This document shows positions 1 to 6,921 of a stretch of 22,477 nucleotides of DNA, piece after piece. How positions within the stretch are numbered: position 1 is the first letter of the stretch; every line of letters starts with the position of its first letter. Source of the DNA: Proteobacteria bacterium SPGG2 (GTDB lineage: Bacteria; Pseudomonadota; Gammaproteobacteria; Acidiferrobacterales; SPGG2); assembly GCA_001643475.1 (NCBI GenBank), contig LXTK01000110.1, positions 1 through 22,477 on the forward strand, in the 5' to 3' direction. The notes below the pieces were generated by a model. The model ran no database searches, was not told the origin of the DNA, and worked only from the letters and a program-made list of their open reading frames with translations. The position numbers and the translations under genes are program-made.

Positions 1-468
1 ATTCGTTGGAACCTTGCAAACCACGCTTGCGTGCAACCCTCGAACGCTGATTCTCAGTATGAGCTGCAGTATAAATCAGGAATAGAACTGCGGTGCTGGG
101 GGCTTGCCGCCGGCATGCTGGTTTGTTGCGTCATAATTATCGTGCGTTGGATAAGGCGCACGAGCCCGCCGTCACGTTCTAGCGAACCCTATATGGACAA
201 GGCCACGATCAAGTTGTTCGTGATCAGTGCGGGTTCACTTGGCGTGATGATCGCATCTATTCATATAATCGGCGTGTATTTTGCCGTCCCGCTTTTTCTT
301 GTCTTTTACATGCGGTTTGTAGGCCATCACCAATGGAGTACGACGGCGGCACTGGCAATCACCACGCCGATCGTCTCCTTTTTATTCTTTGAAATTGCGC
401 TGCGGCTCACGTTGCCCAAAGGGTATTCGGAGCCGCTGTTTTACCCGCTTTACGATTTCTTTTTTTAG
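1..468 (+). CDS. tctB: TctB-family subunit of a tripartite tricarboxylate transporter (5' end outside window)
   Basis: This is the small membrane subunit of a tripartite tricarboxylate transporter (TTT), which works with the large TctA channel and a periplasmic TctC-type binding protein to import a carboxylate. The reading frame is open to the left edge, so the gene almost certainly begins upstream; the GTG at 31 is only the first internal candidate. Counting from that GTG, hydrophobic segments lie near residues 23-40, 62-82, 84-97 and 105-126, and the tail (LPKGYSEPLF) has the usual TctB ending. The first membrane helix is probably partly missing. TctA follows 83 bases downstream, the usual order. 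A tctC gene is not in the window. Family identity rests on topology and on the neighbour as much as on sequence, because TctB proteins are poorly conserved. Confidence 0.8.
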   Translation: MRWNLANHACVQPSNADSQYELQYKSGIELRCWGLAAGMLVCCVIIIVRWIRRTSPPSRSSEPYMDKATIKLFVISAGSLGVMIASIHIIGVYFAVPLFLVFYMRFVGHHQWSTTAALAITTPIVSFLFFEIALRLTLPKGYSEPLFYPLYDFFF

Positions 469-478
469 TGGCCATATC

Positions 479-514
479 GGTTAGCCCGTGGCTAGATGAT
501 GCACCTGGCTAACG
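479..514 (+). promoter_or_regulatory. Intercistronic hairpin between tctB and tctA
   Basis: GTTAGCC at 480-486 is complementary to GGCTAAC at 507-513, a perfect 7-bp stem with a 20-base loop, in the short gap between the two transporter genes. It has no T tract, so it is not an intrinsic terminator. It may adjust mRNA stability or subunit ratio, or may be chance. Confidence 0.25.
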
Positions 515-551
515 GCAAGTATTTAGCGCAGATAACTCGCTAGGAAAGAGC

Positions 552-2072
552 ATGGAAACTCTTAGTCTCCTGGGCAGTGGTTTCATAACCGTGTTTCAGC
601 CGCTGAACCTGATGCTGGTGATCTTTGGCTGTGCCTTGGGGTTGTTTATCGGTGCCATGCCTGGTCTGGGATCGGTAAACGGGGTGGCGATACTGCTACC
701 CATGACTTTTATCGTGCCGCCCACCGGTGCCATCATCTTCCTCGCCGCCATCTATTACGGCGCGATGTATGGTGGCGCCATCAGTTCCATCATGCTCGGT
801 ATTCCCGGGGCCTCGACCGCGGTCGCGACCACGTTCGACGGGCGGCCGTTGGCGCTGCAGGGCCGCGGCGACCAGGCGCTCATCACCGCCGCCACCGCGT
901 CATTCATCGGCGGTACCATCTCGGTAGTGCTATTTACGGCATTTGCCCCACCGCTGGCGGCGGTGGCACTCGCCTTCGGGTCACCGGAGATATTCGCCCT
1001 CATGATGCTGGCCTTCGCGACCTTTGTGGGTTTGGGTGGCGATGACATCCCGAAGACGCTGTTCTCGATTTTTATCGGCCTCGTTCTGAGTGCGGTTGGG
1101 CTTGACATCATCAGCGGCCAGCCACGTTTGATCTTCGGCAACATCACCGGTTTCTACCACGGCATCAACTTCCTGGTACTCGCCATCGGTATCTACGGTA
1201 TCGGCGAAATACTATGGACGATCGAGATCAGCCGGGGAGAGATGAACGTGAGTCAGGCCACGCTCACCTTTCGTCGTTTGATAGACGGGTTTAAAGGCAT
1301 GAAGGCGACGATCAAGGCGACGCTGATGGGTTCGTTCTTAGGTTATTTCGTCGGCATCCTGCCGGCGGCGGGGGCCACCCCGGGCTCGTTGATGGCTTAT
1401 GGCGTAGCCAAAACGATGGCGAAAGATCCTGACAGTTTTGGCAAGGGCAATATCGAAGGGGTGGCGGCGCCGGAAGCTGCCAACAATGCCGCAAGCACCG
1501 GTTCCATGCTGCCCATGCTGACCTTGGGCATTCCTGGTTCGCCGACCACTGCGATTCTGCTCGGCGGTATGGTGATCTGGGGTCTTGAACCTGGGCCGTT
1601 GATGTTCGTCGAAAATCCGAAGTTTGTGTGGGGGTTAATAGCCAGTCTTTATGTTGCGAATCTGTTTGCGCTGCTGCTCAACGTTTCATTGATCCCTGGC
1701 TTTATTTGGGTGTTGAAGCTCCCGTTCACCATCCTCGCGCCGATGATTTTTATTCTGTGTGTAATAGGGGGTTACGCCCCCACCCAAGACATGCACGATG
1801 TATGGCTCATGTTTATCTTTGGCGTTGTTGGCTATTTGATGCGCAAATTGGACTATCCCATGGCGCCAGCCGTGCTTGCCATCGTCTTAGGACCGCTGGC
1901 GGAACCGGCCATGCGCCAATCGCTGATTATTTCGGACGGCTCACTGATGATTTTCTTCGAGCGCCCGATTGCCGGCAGCATCATGGTGGTCGCGCTCCTG
2001 CTGCTTCTGTTGCCGCTGTTTAAGGTCATTAAGGGGGCGTTATCGAAGCGGGCATCGGGCAGCCAGGCTTAA
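552..2072 (+). CDS. tctA: TctA-family large permease subunit of a tripartite tricarboxylate transporter
   Basis: Large inner-membrane subunit of the TTT system, 506 residues, the normal length for the family. It is strongly hydrophobic with about twelve membrane segments. Both halves carry the family's glycine/proline-rich signature: the first at about residues 30-95 (GAMPGLGSVNG, GAISSIMLGIPGASTAVATT) and the second at about 265-345 (GILPAAGATPGS, EAANNAASTGSMLPMLTLGI), as expected from the internally duplicated TctA fold. The ATG at 552 is preceded by a good ribosome-binding site (AGGAAAG at 542-548). The substrate cannot be read from the sequence. The neighbouring CoA-transferase and thiamine-diphosphate enzyme suggest a short carboxylic or hydroxycarboxylic acid. 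Confidence 0.95.
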   Translation: METLSLLGSGFITVFQPLNLMLVIFGCALGLFIGAMPGLGSVNGVAILLPMTFIVPPTGAIIFLAAIYYGAMYGGAISSIMLGIPGASTAVATTFDGRPLALQGRGDQALITAATASFIGGTISVVLFTAFAPPLAAVALAFGSPEIFALMMLAFATFVGLGGDDIPKTLFSIFIGLVLSAVGLDIISGQPRLIFGNITGFYHGINFLVLAIGIYGIGEILWTIEISRGEMNVSQATLTFRRLIDGFKGMKATIKATLMGSFLGYFVGILPAAGATPGSLMAYGVAKTMAKDPDSFGKGNIEGVAAPEAANNAASTGSMLPMLTLGIPGSPTTAILLGGMVIWGLEPGPLMFVENPKFVWGLIASLYVANLFALLLNVSLIPGFIWVLKLPFTILAPMIFILCVIGGYAPTQDMHDVWLMFIFGVVGYLMRKLDYPMAPAVLAIVLGPLAEPAMRQSLIISDGSLMIFFERPIAGSIMVVALLLLLLPLFKVIKGALSKRASGSQA

Positions 2073-2117
2073 GCCCTAAATAGTGAAATATGGCGTCGAC
2101 AAGGTATGTTTGGTATA

Positions 2118-2127
2118 TGGTATACCA
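2118..2127. promoter_or_regulatory. Candidate operator for the adjacent GntR/FCD regulator
   Basis: TGGTATACCA is a perfect 10-bp palindrome 41 bases before the regulator's start codon, in the only gap between tctA and the regulator. Further GGTAT half-sites occur at 2103-2107 and 2112-2116, so three copies lie within about 20 bases. Palindromes of the form TNGTATACNA are typical operators of FCD-type GntR regulators. Binding by this protein is inference from position and symmetry. No second copy of the 10-mer was seen in the window. Confidence 0.5.
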
Positions 2128-2168
2128 GATACTAACAGAACGACTTAAAATAGCTTACTGGATCAACC

Positions 2169-2867
2169 ATGGCGATCGCACGGCTAGATGTCCCGCCCGT
2201 CAAGGTTGATTTTGTCCTGAAGGACGAGATCTATAATGCCTTGAAGCAAGCGATCGTGTCGATGAATGTCGATGCCCATATCGAAGAGCCCAGGCTCGAC
2301 AAGCGCCAATTGGCGCGAGACCTAGGGGTGAGTCGCACTCCCATCCGCGAGGCCATAGCTCGGCTGGAGCAAGAGGGTTTTGTGCGCACGGTGCCGCGAA
2401 GGGGCGTATTTGTTGTTCGCAAGACCAAACAGCAAATCTTGGAAATGATCACAGTATGGGCGGCGTTAGAAGGCATGGCCGCACGTTTAATCACTTCCAA
2501 CGCTAGTGACGAAGAGATCGCCACTTTGCGCAAGATGTTTGCCACATTTGAAAACAATCAGGTGCAAGCGAAGATCGATGAATATTCGGAGGCGAACATT
2601 CAGTTTCATCAGGCGATTCTGAAGATGAGCCACTGTGATCTATTAAATCAGACGGCGAGAAATCTGTTTCTTCATATGCGATGGATCCGTGCACGCACAA
2701 TCTCGGAAGACGACCGGGCGAGCCGCTCCATTATCGATCACATGCACATCATCGAAGCGCTTGAACAACGTGATACCGAGTTGGCGGAGCGGCTTGTGCG
2801 TGAGCACACCTTGAATTTGGCGGCCCACGTTGAAAAGAACGTTGACTACCTAGAATTAAGCAGTTAA
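2169..2867 (+). CDS. GntR family transcriptional regulator, FadR/FCD subfamily
   Basis: A 232-residue transcription factor. Residues about 17-85 form the winged helix-turn-helix (recognition segment LGVSRTPIREAIARLEQEGF at 52-71, the GntR hallmark). Residues about 90-225 form an all-helical FCD ligand-binding domain. Asn143, His147, His191 and His213 fall at the usual metal-ligand spacing of FCD domains, so the effector is probably a carboxylate bound through a metal; this is inferred from family knowledge. The gene sits between the transporter and the catabolic genes, all on one strand, 26 bases before the thiamine-diphosphate enzyme, and probably controls the cluster and itself. The palindrome at 2118-2127 is the likely operator. 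The ribosome-binding site before the ATG is weak. Confidence 0.92.
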   Translation: MAIARLDVPPVKVDFVLKDEIYNALKQAIVSMNVDAHIEEPRLDKRQLARDLGVSRTPIREAIARLEQEGFVRTVPRRGVFVVRKTKQQILEMITVWAALEGMAARLITSNASDEEIATLRKMFATFENNQVQAKIDEYSEANIQFHQAILKMSHCDLLNQTARNLFLHMRWIRARTISEDDRASRSIIDHMHIIEALEQRDTELAERLVREHTLNLAAHVEKNVDYLELSS

Positions 2868-2893
2868 ACCCTCACCCTAATTGGAGGATAGCC

Positions 2894-4612
2894 ATGGCGG
2901 AACCGGCAAAGAAAGCAGATGTAGGGCGAGAACCGGCAGAAACGATTTCAGGCGGCCACCTGGTTGCCAAAGCCCTCAAGAATGAGGGCGTCGATGTAAT
3001 ATTCACCCTCTGCGGCGGTCACATTATCGATATCTATGATGGCTGTCTGGATGAAGGAATCAAGATTATCGATGTGCGCCATGAACAAGTGGCGGCGCAT
3101 GCCGCCGATGGTTACGCACGCATGACCGGAAGACCCGGCTGCGCCGTCGTAACCGCTGGTCCCGGCACCACCGATGCGGTTACCGGGGTTGCCAACGCGT
3201 TTCGTGCCGAGAGCCCGTTTCTGTTGATTGGCGGACAAGGTGCGTTGACCCAACACAAGATGGGATCACTACAGGACTTGCCGCATGTCGACATTATGCA
3301 ATCGATCACCAAGTTTGCGGCCACCGTGCCATCAACCGAACGCGTCGCCGACATGGTTAGCATGGCGTTTCGGGAATGTTTAAACGGCGCCCCTGGCCCG
3401 ACGTTTCTGGAAATCCCGCGCGATGTTCTCGATGGCAAGCTTGATGTAACTAAAGCACGGATACCACAAGCAGGACACTATCGCGCGTCGACGAGGACGT
3501 TAGCGGACCCGGATGATATCGAAAAACTTGCCGACATATTGGTCAAGTCTAAACGGCCATGCGTGCTATTCGGCAGTCAGGTGTGGACTTGTCGTGCGGC
3601 CGACGCTGCGCGCGAATTCGCCCGTACCCTTAACGTCCCGGCTTACATGAACGGCGCCGGACGTGGTACTTTTCCGCCCGGTGACCCCCATCACTTCCAT
3701 CGCACGCGACGACTAGCGTTCGACAAGGCGGATGTCATCGTCATCGTCGGTACGCCGTTTGATTTTCGTATGGCTTACGGTAAGCGGCTGCGGGCTGACG
3801 CCACTGTGGTGCAGATCGATATGGATTATCGCACTGTTGGCAAGAACCGCGACATTTCACTGGGCTTAGTCGGCGATGTCGGACGCATACTGAGTGCGGT
3901 CACCGATGCTGCCAGTGGACGTGCCGATAACGGCGCCCAGCGACGTAAGGCGTGGCTCGAAGAGTTGAGAGCAGAGGAAGAAAAACGCTACGAAAAGATG
4001 CTGCCAGAGTTTAAATCTGACACAGTGCCAATCAACCCCTATCGTGTTGCTTACGAGCTCAACGAATTCCTGACCGAAGACACGATTTACATCGGCGATG
4101 GCGGTGATGTCGTCACGATCACGGCGCAAGCGGTGCAACCGCACCAGCCCGGGCATTGGATGGATCCTGGCCCACTCGGTACCCTTGGTGTCGGTGTGCC
4201 ATTCGCAATGGCTGCGAAGTATGTGCACCCAGAGAAAGAAGTACTGTGTTATTTCGGTGACGGCGCGTTTTCGCTCACTGGCTGGGATTTCGAGACGTGT
4301 GTGCGGTTTAATTTGCCGTTCCTTGGCGTCATCGGTAACAACTCAGCCATGAATCAGATCCGTTGTGGCCAGATCATGAAGTACGGTAAAGAGCGCGGCG
4401 ATGTCGGCAATAGGCTTGGTGACGTGCCATACCATAAATTCGCCGAAATGCTCGGCGGTTACGGCGAAGACGTGCGTGAGCCGAGTCAGATTCGCCCGGC
4501 GTTAGAGCGGGCGCGCGAAGCGGTGGCCTCGGGTAAGCCGGCCCTGGTAAACATCTGGGTGGATATCGATGTGTGGGCACCGGGCACAAGAAATCAGACG
4601 ATGTACAAATAA
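2894..4612 (+). CDS. Thiamine-diphosphate-dependent enzyme, 2-hydroxyacyl-CoA lyase / acetolactate-synthase-like
   Basis: A 572-residue enzyme with the three-domain pyruvate-oxidase fold. The N-terminal domain carries the catalytic glutamate (Glu64 in RHEQVAAHAADGYAR) and the TAGPGTTDAVTG loop. The C-terminal domain carries the diphosphate/Mg motif from GDG (455-457) to NN (482-483). Start: ATG at 2894 preceded by GGAGG. The gene just downstream is a close formyl-CoA transferase relative, so a CoA-thioester substrate releasing formyl-CoA is likely. However, oxalyl-CoA decarboxylase hallmarks (SAPGFLNG, the QQGDYEE segment, NEGAN, GTWGVMG) are absent. The region equivalent to QQGDYEE reads GSLQDLPHVD, nearer to acetolactate synthase and 2-hydroxyacyl-CoA lyase proteins. 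The tail ends APGTRNQTMYK. Alternatives are oxalyl-CoA decarboxylase, 2-hydroxyacyl-CoA lyase, or a decarboxylase/carboligase of another 2-oxo acid. Confidence 0.85.
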   Translation: MAEPAKKADVGREPAETISGGHLVAKALKNEGVDVIFTLCGGHIIDIYDGCLDEGIKIIDVRHEQVAAHAADGYARMTGRPGCAVVTAGPGTTDAVTGVANAFRAESPFLLIGGQGALTQHKMGSLQDLPHVDIMQSITKFAATVPSTERVADMVSMAFRECLNGAPGPTFLEIPRDVLDGKLDVTKARIPQAGHYRASTRTLADPDDIEKLADILVKSKRPCVLFGSQVWTCRAADAAREFARTLNVPAYMNGAGRGTFPPGDPHHFHRTRRLAFDKADVIVIVGTPFDFRMAYGKRLRADATVVQIDMDYRTVGKNRDISLGLVGDVGRILSAVTDAASGRADNGAQRRKAWLEELRAEEEKRYEKMLPEFKSDTVPINPYRVAYELNEFLTEDTIYIGDGGDVVTITAQAVQPHQPGHWMDPGPLGTLGVGVPFAMAAKYVHPEKEVLCYFGDGAFSLTGWDFETCVRFNLPFLGVIGNNSAMNQIRCGQIMKYGKERGDVGNRLGDVPYHKFAEMLGGYGEDVREPSQIRPALERAREAVASGKPALVNIWVDIDVWAPGTRNQTMYK

Positions 4613-4632
4613 GGATGTTTTGGGTGGTAGTC

Positions 4633-4662
4633 ATGAACGGAGCCACCAGTGGCCTCGTTCAT
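4633..4662 (+). terminator. Hairpin with short T run between the TPP-enzyme and CoA-transferase genes (attenuator or weak terminator)
   Basis: Bases 4633-4646 pair with 4649-4662 in a near-perfect stem: thirteen of fourteen positions pair, counting one G-T wobble, with a single A-C mismatch. Four T residues at 4662-4665 follow. It lies inside the 94-base gap of two genes that otherwise look co-transcribed, so a leaky terminator or mRNA-processing/stability element is more likely than a complete stop. Confidence 0.45.
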
Positions 4663-4706
4663 TTTGATCCTTATCACCAACTGTAATTCACGATGCGAGG
4701 AGTACG

Positions 4707-5948
4707 ATGGGAAAGGCGTTAGATGGGGTCCGTATTTTGGATATGACCCACGTACAGTCCGGACCGACCTGCACACAACTGTTGGCCTGGTTCGGTGCGG
4801 ATGTCATTAAAGTCGAGCGTCCTGGTGTCGGTGACATCAGCCGCAGTCAGCTGCGCGACATTCCCGATGTGGATAGTCTCTACTTCACCATGCTCAACCA
4901 CAACAAGCGCAGTATCGCGCTTAACACCAAGGGCGAGCGTGGCAAAGAAATCTTTACAGCGCTGATCCGCAAATGTGATGTTCTGGCGGAAAACTTCGCG
5001 CCCGGTGCACTCGATCGCATGGGTTTCACCTGGGACCGTATCCAGGAAATCAATCCGCGCATGATTTATGCTTCGGTCAAAGGATTCGGCCCTGGGCCCT
5101 ATGTGGATTGCAAAGTCTACGAGAACGTGGCCCAGTGCACCGGTGGTGCGGCAAGTACCACCGGTTTCGACGACGGCCCGCCGCTGGTGACCAGCGCCCA
5201 GATTGGAGATTCAGGCACAGGTTTGAATCTTGCTCTCGGCATCGTCACCGCCCTTTTCCAGCGTGAGCGGACGGGGCGTGGCCAGCGGGTGACCTGTGCC
5301 ATGCAAGACGGCGTGCTGAATCTTTGTCGTGTGAAGGTGCGCGACCAGCAGCGACTAAAGCATGGGCCGTTGAAGGAGTTCCCACAGTATCCCAACGGTA
5401 AGTTCGGCGATGCGGTGCCACGGGCGGGTAATTCATCCGGGGGCGGACAGCCCGGTTGGGTGGTCAAATGTGCACCCGGCGGCCCCGACGATTATGCTTA
5501 TGTGATAATCCAACCCCAGGGTTGGGAACCGCTGATGAAGGTTATTGGCCGGGAAGACCTTGTCGACCATCCCGATTGGAGAACCCCTGCCGATCGGTTG
5601 CCGAAGCTCGACCAATGTTTTGCCATGGTCGAGGAATGGACCAAGACCAAAACCAAGTTTGAAGTTATGGAGATCCTAAATCCGCTAAACGTTCCTTGCG
5701 GCCCGATTCTTTCTATAAAGGACTTGGTGGAAGAACCGTCGCTGCGACAAACAGGCACGGTCGTCGAAGTCGACCACCCGACGCGGGGCTCGTACCTGAC
5801 GGTTGGCAACCCGATCAAGCTCTCCGACTCCCCGTCCGAGGTAAAACGTTCACCACTGTTAGGCGAGCACACCGACGAAATTTTAAAGGAAGTGATAGGG
5901 TACAGTGACGAAGAGATAGCGGCGGCGCACGAGCAAGGCGCTGTCTAG
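4707..5948 (+). CDS. frc: Formyl-CoA:oxalate CoA-transferase family protein (CaiB/BaiF class III)
   Basis: Class III CoA-transferase, 413 residues, almost the length of E. coli YfdW. Similarity to YfdW runs end to end: VQSGP, LAWFGADVIK, QLRDIPDVD, LYFTMLN, NPRMIYASVKGF, YENVAQ, GGAASTTGF, LRQTGTVVEV and LLGEHTDE. The catalytic aspartate that forms the CoA anhydride is Asp168 (QIGDSGTG), and Gln17 is present. Position 48 is Gln, as in YfdW, rather than the Trp of the Oxalobacter enzyme. In the active-site glycine loop the usual GGGGQ reads SGGGQ (Ser244), a small deviation. It should move CoA between formyl-CoA (or another donor) and a carboxylic acid such as oxalate in the cytosol. The preceding gene would act on the CoA product. 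AGGAG lies just before the ATG. Family identity is firm; oxalate as substrate is probable, not proven. Confidence 0.92.
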   Translation: MGKALDGVRILDMTHVQSGPTCTQLLAWFGADVIKVERPGVGDISRSQLRDIPDVDSLYFTMLNHNKRSIALNTKGERGKEIFTALIRKCDVLAENFAPGALDRMGFTWDRIQEINPRMIYASVKGFGPGPYVDCKVYENVAQCTGGAASTTGFDDGPPLVTSAQIGDSGTGLNLALGIVTALFQRERTGRGQRVTCAMQDGVLNLCRVKVRDQQRLKHGPLKEFPQYPNGKFGDAVPRAGNSSGGGQPGWVVKCAPGGPDDYAYVIIQPQGWEPLMKVIGREDLVDHPDWRTPADRLPKLDQCFAMVEEWTKTKTKFEVMEILNPLNVPCGPILSIKDLVEEPSLRQTGTVVEVDHPTRGSYLTVGNPIKLSDSPSEVKRSPLLGEHTDEILKEVIGYSDEEIAAAHEQGAV

Positions 5949-5986
5949 CGTTTACTCGTCATATTGACGCTTCTAGGAGGGAACAC

Positions 5987-6904
5987 ATGCGTATTGTCGT
6001 CAATGGGCAACAGGCCTACGGACAAGCCGTGCTAGAAGCACTCCTAGAGCGCGGCGAGGATATCGTCGGTGTCTATTGTGCGCCAGATAAGGAAGGGCAG
6101 AGGCCCGACCCGCTAAAGGATTATGCGGTTTCCAAGGACGTGCCCGTGTTTCAACCCGCTTCGTTCAAGAAGAAGGAAGTCTGGGATCAGATGGCGTCGC
6201 TTAAGCCCGGCCTTTGTGTGATGGCTTATGTAATACTGTTGGTTCCCGAAGAAGCGCTTGCTATTCCGACTTACGGCACTATCCAGTATCACCCATCGCT
6301 ATTGCCCAAACATCGGGGACCAAGTTCTATCAACTGGTCAATTATTCAGGGTGAGAAGAAGACAGGTTTAAGCATTTTTTGGCCAGACAAAGGGCTGGAC
6401 ACCGGCCCGATCCTGCTCCAGAAGGAGATCGAGATCACGGATGAAGATACGCTTGGTAGTGTGTACTTTGACAAGCTGTTCCGACTAGGGGTCGAAGCCA
6501 TGATGGAGGCGGTAGATCTCGTGCGCGCCGGCAATGCACCGAGGCTCGTACAGGATGAAACCCAGGCTACTTATGAAAGTTGGTGCAAGAAGTCTGATGT
6601 TGAAATCGACTGGAGCAAATCGATAGACGAGGTCTACAACCTAATCCGCGGCGCCAACCCCCAACCCGGCGCCTGGACCACCTTGGAGGGTAAGAAGTTG
6701 GAAATCTTTGACTGCGCCCGACTTCCCGACGCTGGTGGTGTGCCCGGTGAAGTTATGAATGTGAGCTCAACCGGCTTCAACGTCGCGGCCGGGGGCGGAC
6801 AGATCCAGGTAAAGCGTGTTCGACCCGAGAGTGGCAAGAAAGTCGCCGCCGGCGAGTTCACCGCCAGTGGCGACATCGCCAGCGGGACTTTGCTCGGTTC
6901 ATAA
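5987..6904 (+). CDS. Stand-alone 10-formyltetrahydrofolate hydrolase/formyltransferase-family protein
   Basis: A 305-residue protein that matches the N-terminal hydrolase domain of 10-formyltetrahydrofolate dehydrogenase (ALDH1L) along its length, better than it matches methionyl-tRNA formyltransferase (Fmt): GVYCAPDKEG, ADPL-like RPDPL, PVFQPASF, YHPSLLPKHRGPSSINW, SIFWPDKGLDTGPILLQKE, APRLVQDE and QPGAWT all have counterparts there. The catalytic His102 and Asp138 keep the 36-residue spacing of the dehydrogenase domain (His106/Asp142). Two residues before the His is Gln100, where Fmt has Asn and the dehydrogenase has Ile. The C-terminal third (about 205-305) is the OB-fold-like domain. There is no carrier or aldehyde-dehydrogenase part. 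A strong AGGAGG precedes the ATG and the gap to the CoA-transferase is 38 bases. It probably transfers or hydrolyses a formyl group from 10-formyl-THF, or possibly from formyl-CoA. Annotation as fmt would be misleading. Confidence 0.85.
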   Translation: MRIVVNGQQAYGQAVLEALLERGEDIVGVYCAPDKEGQRPDPLKDYAVSKDVPVFQPASFKKKEVWDQMASLKPGLCVMAYVILLVPEEALAIPTYGTIQYHPSLLPKHRGPSSINWSIIQGEKKTGLSIFWPDKGLDTGPILLQKEIEITDEDTLGSVYFDKLFRLGVEAMMEAVDLVRAGNAPRLVQDETQATYESWCKKSDVEIDWSKSIDEVYNLIRGANPQPGAWTTLEGKKLEIFDCARLPDAGGVPGEVMNVSSTGFNVAAGGGQIQVKRVRPESGKKVAAGEFTASGDIASGTLLGS

Positions 6905-6921
6905 CCATCTGCGGTAGTGCC

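Noticed and set aside
5987..6904. Label as methionyl-tRNA formyltransferase (fmt)
   Set aside because: The motifs around the active site and the C-terminal segment follow the 10-formyl-THF dehydrogenase hydrolase domain, Gln replaces the Fmt Asn, and no def or rsmB gene is adjacent.
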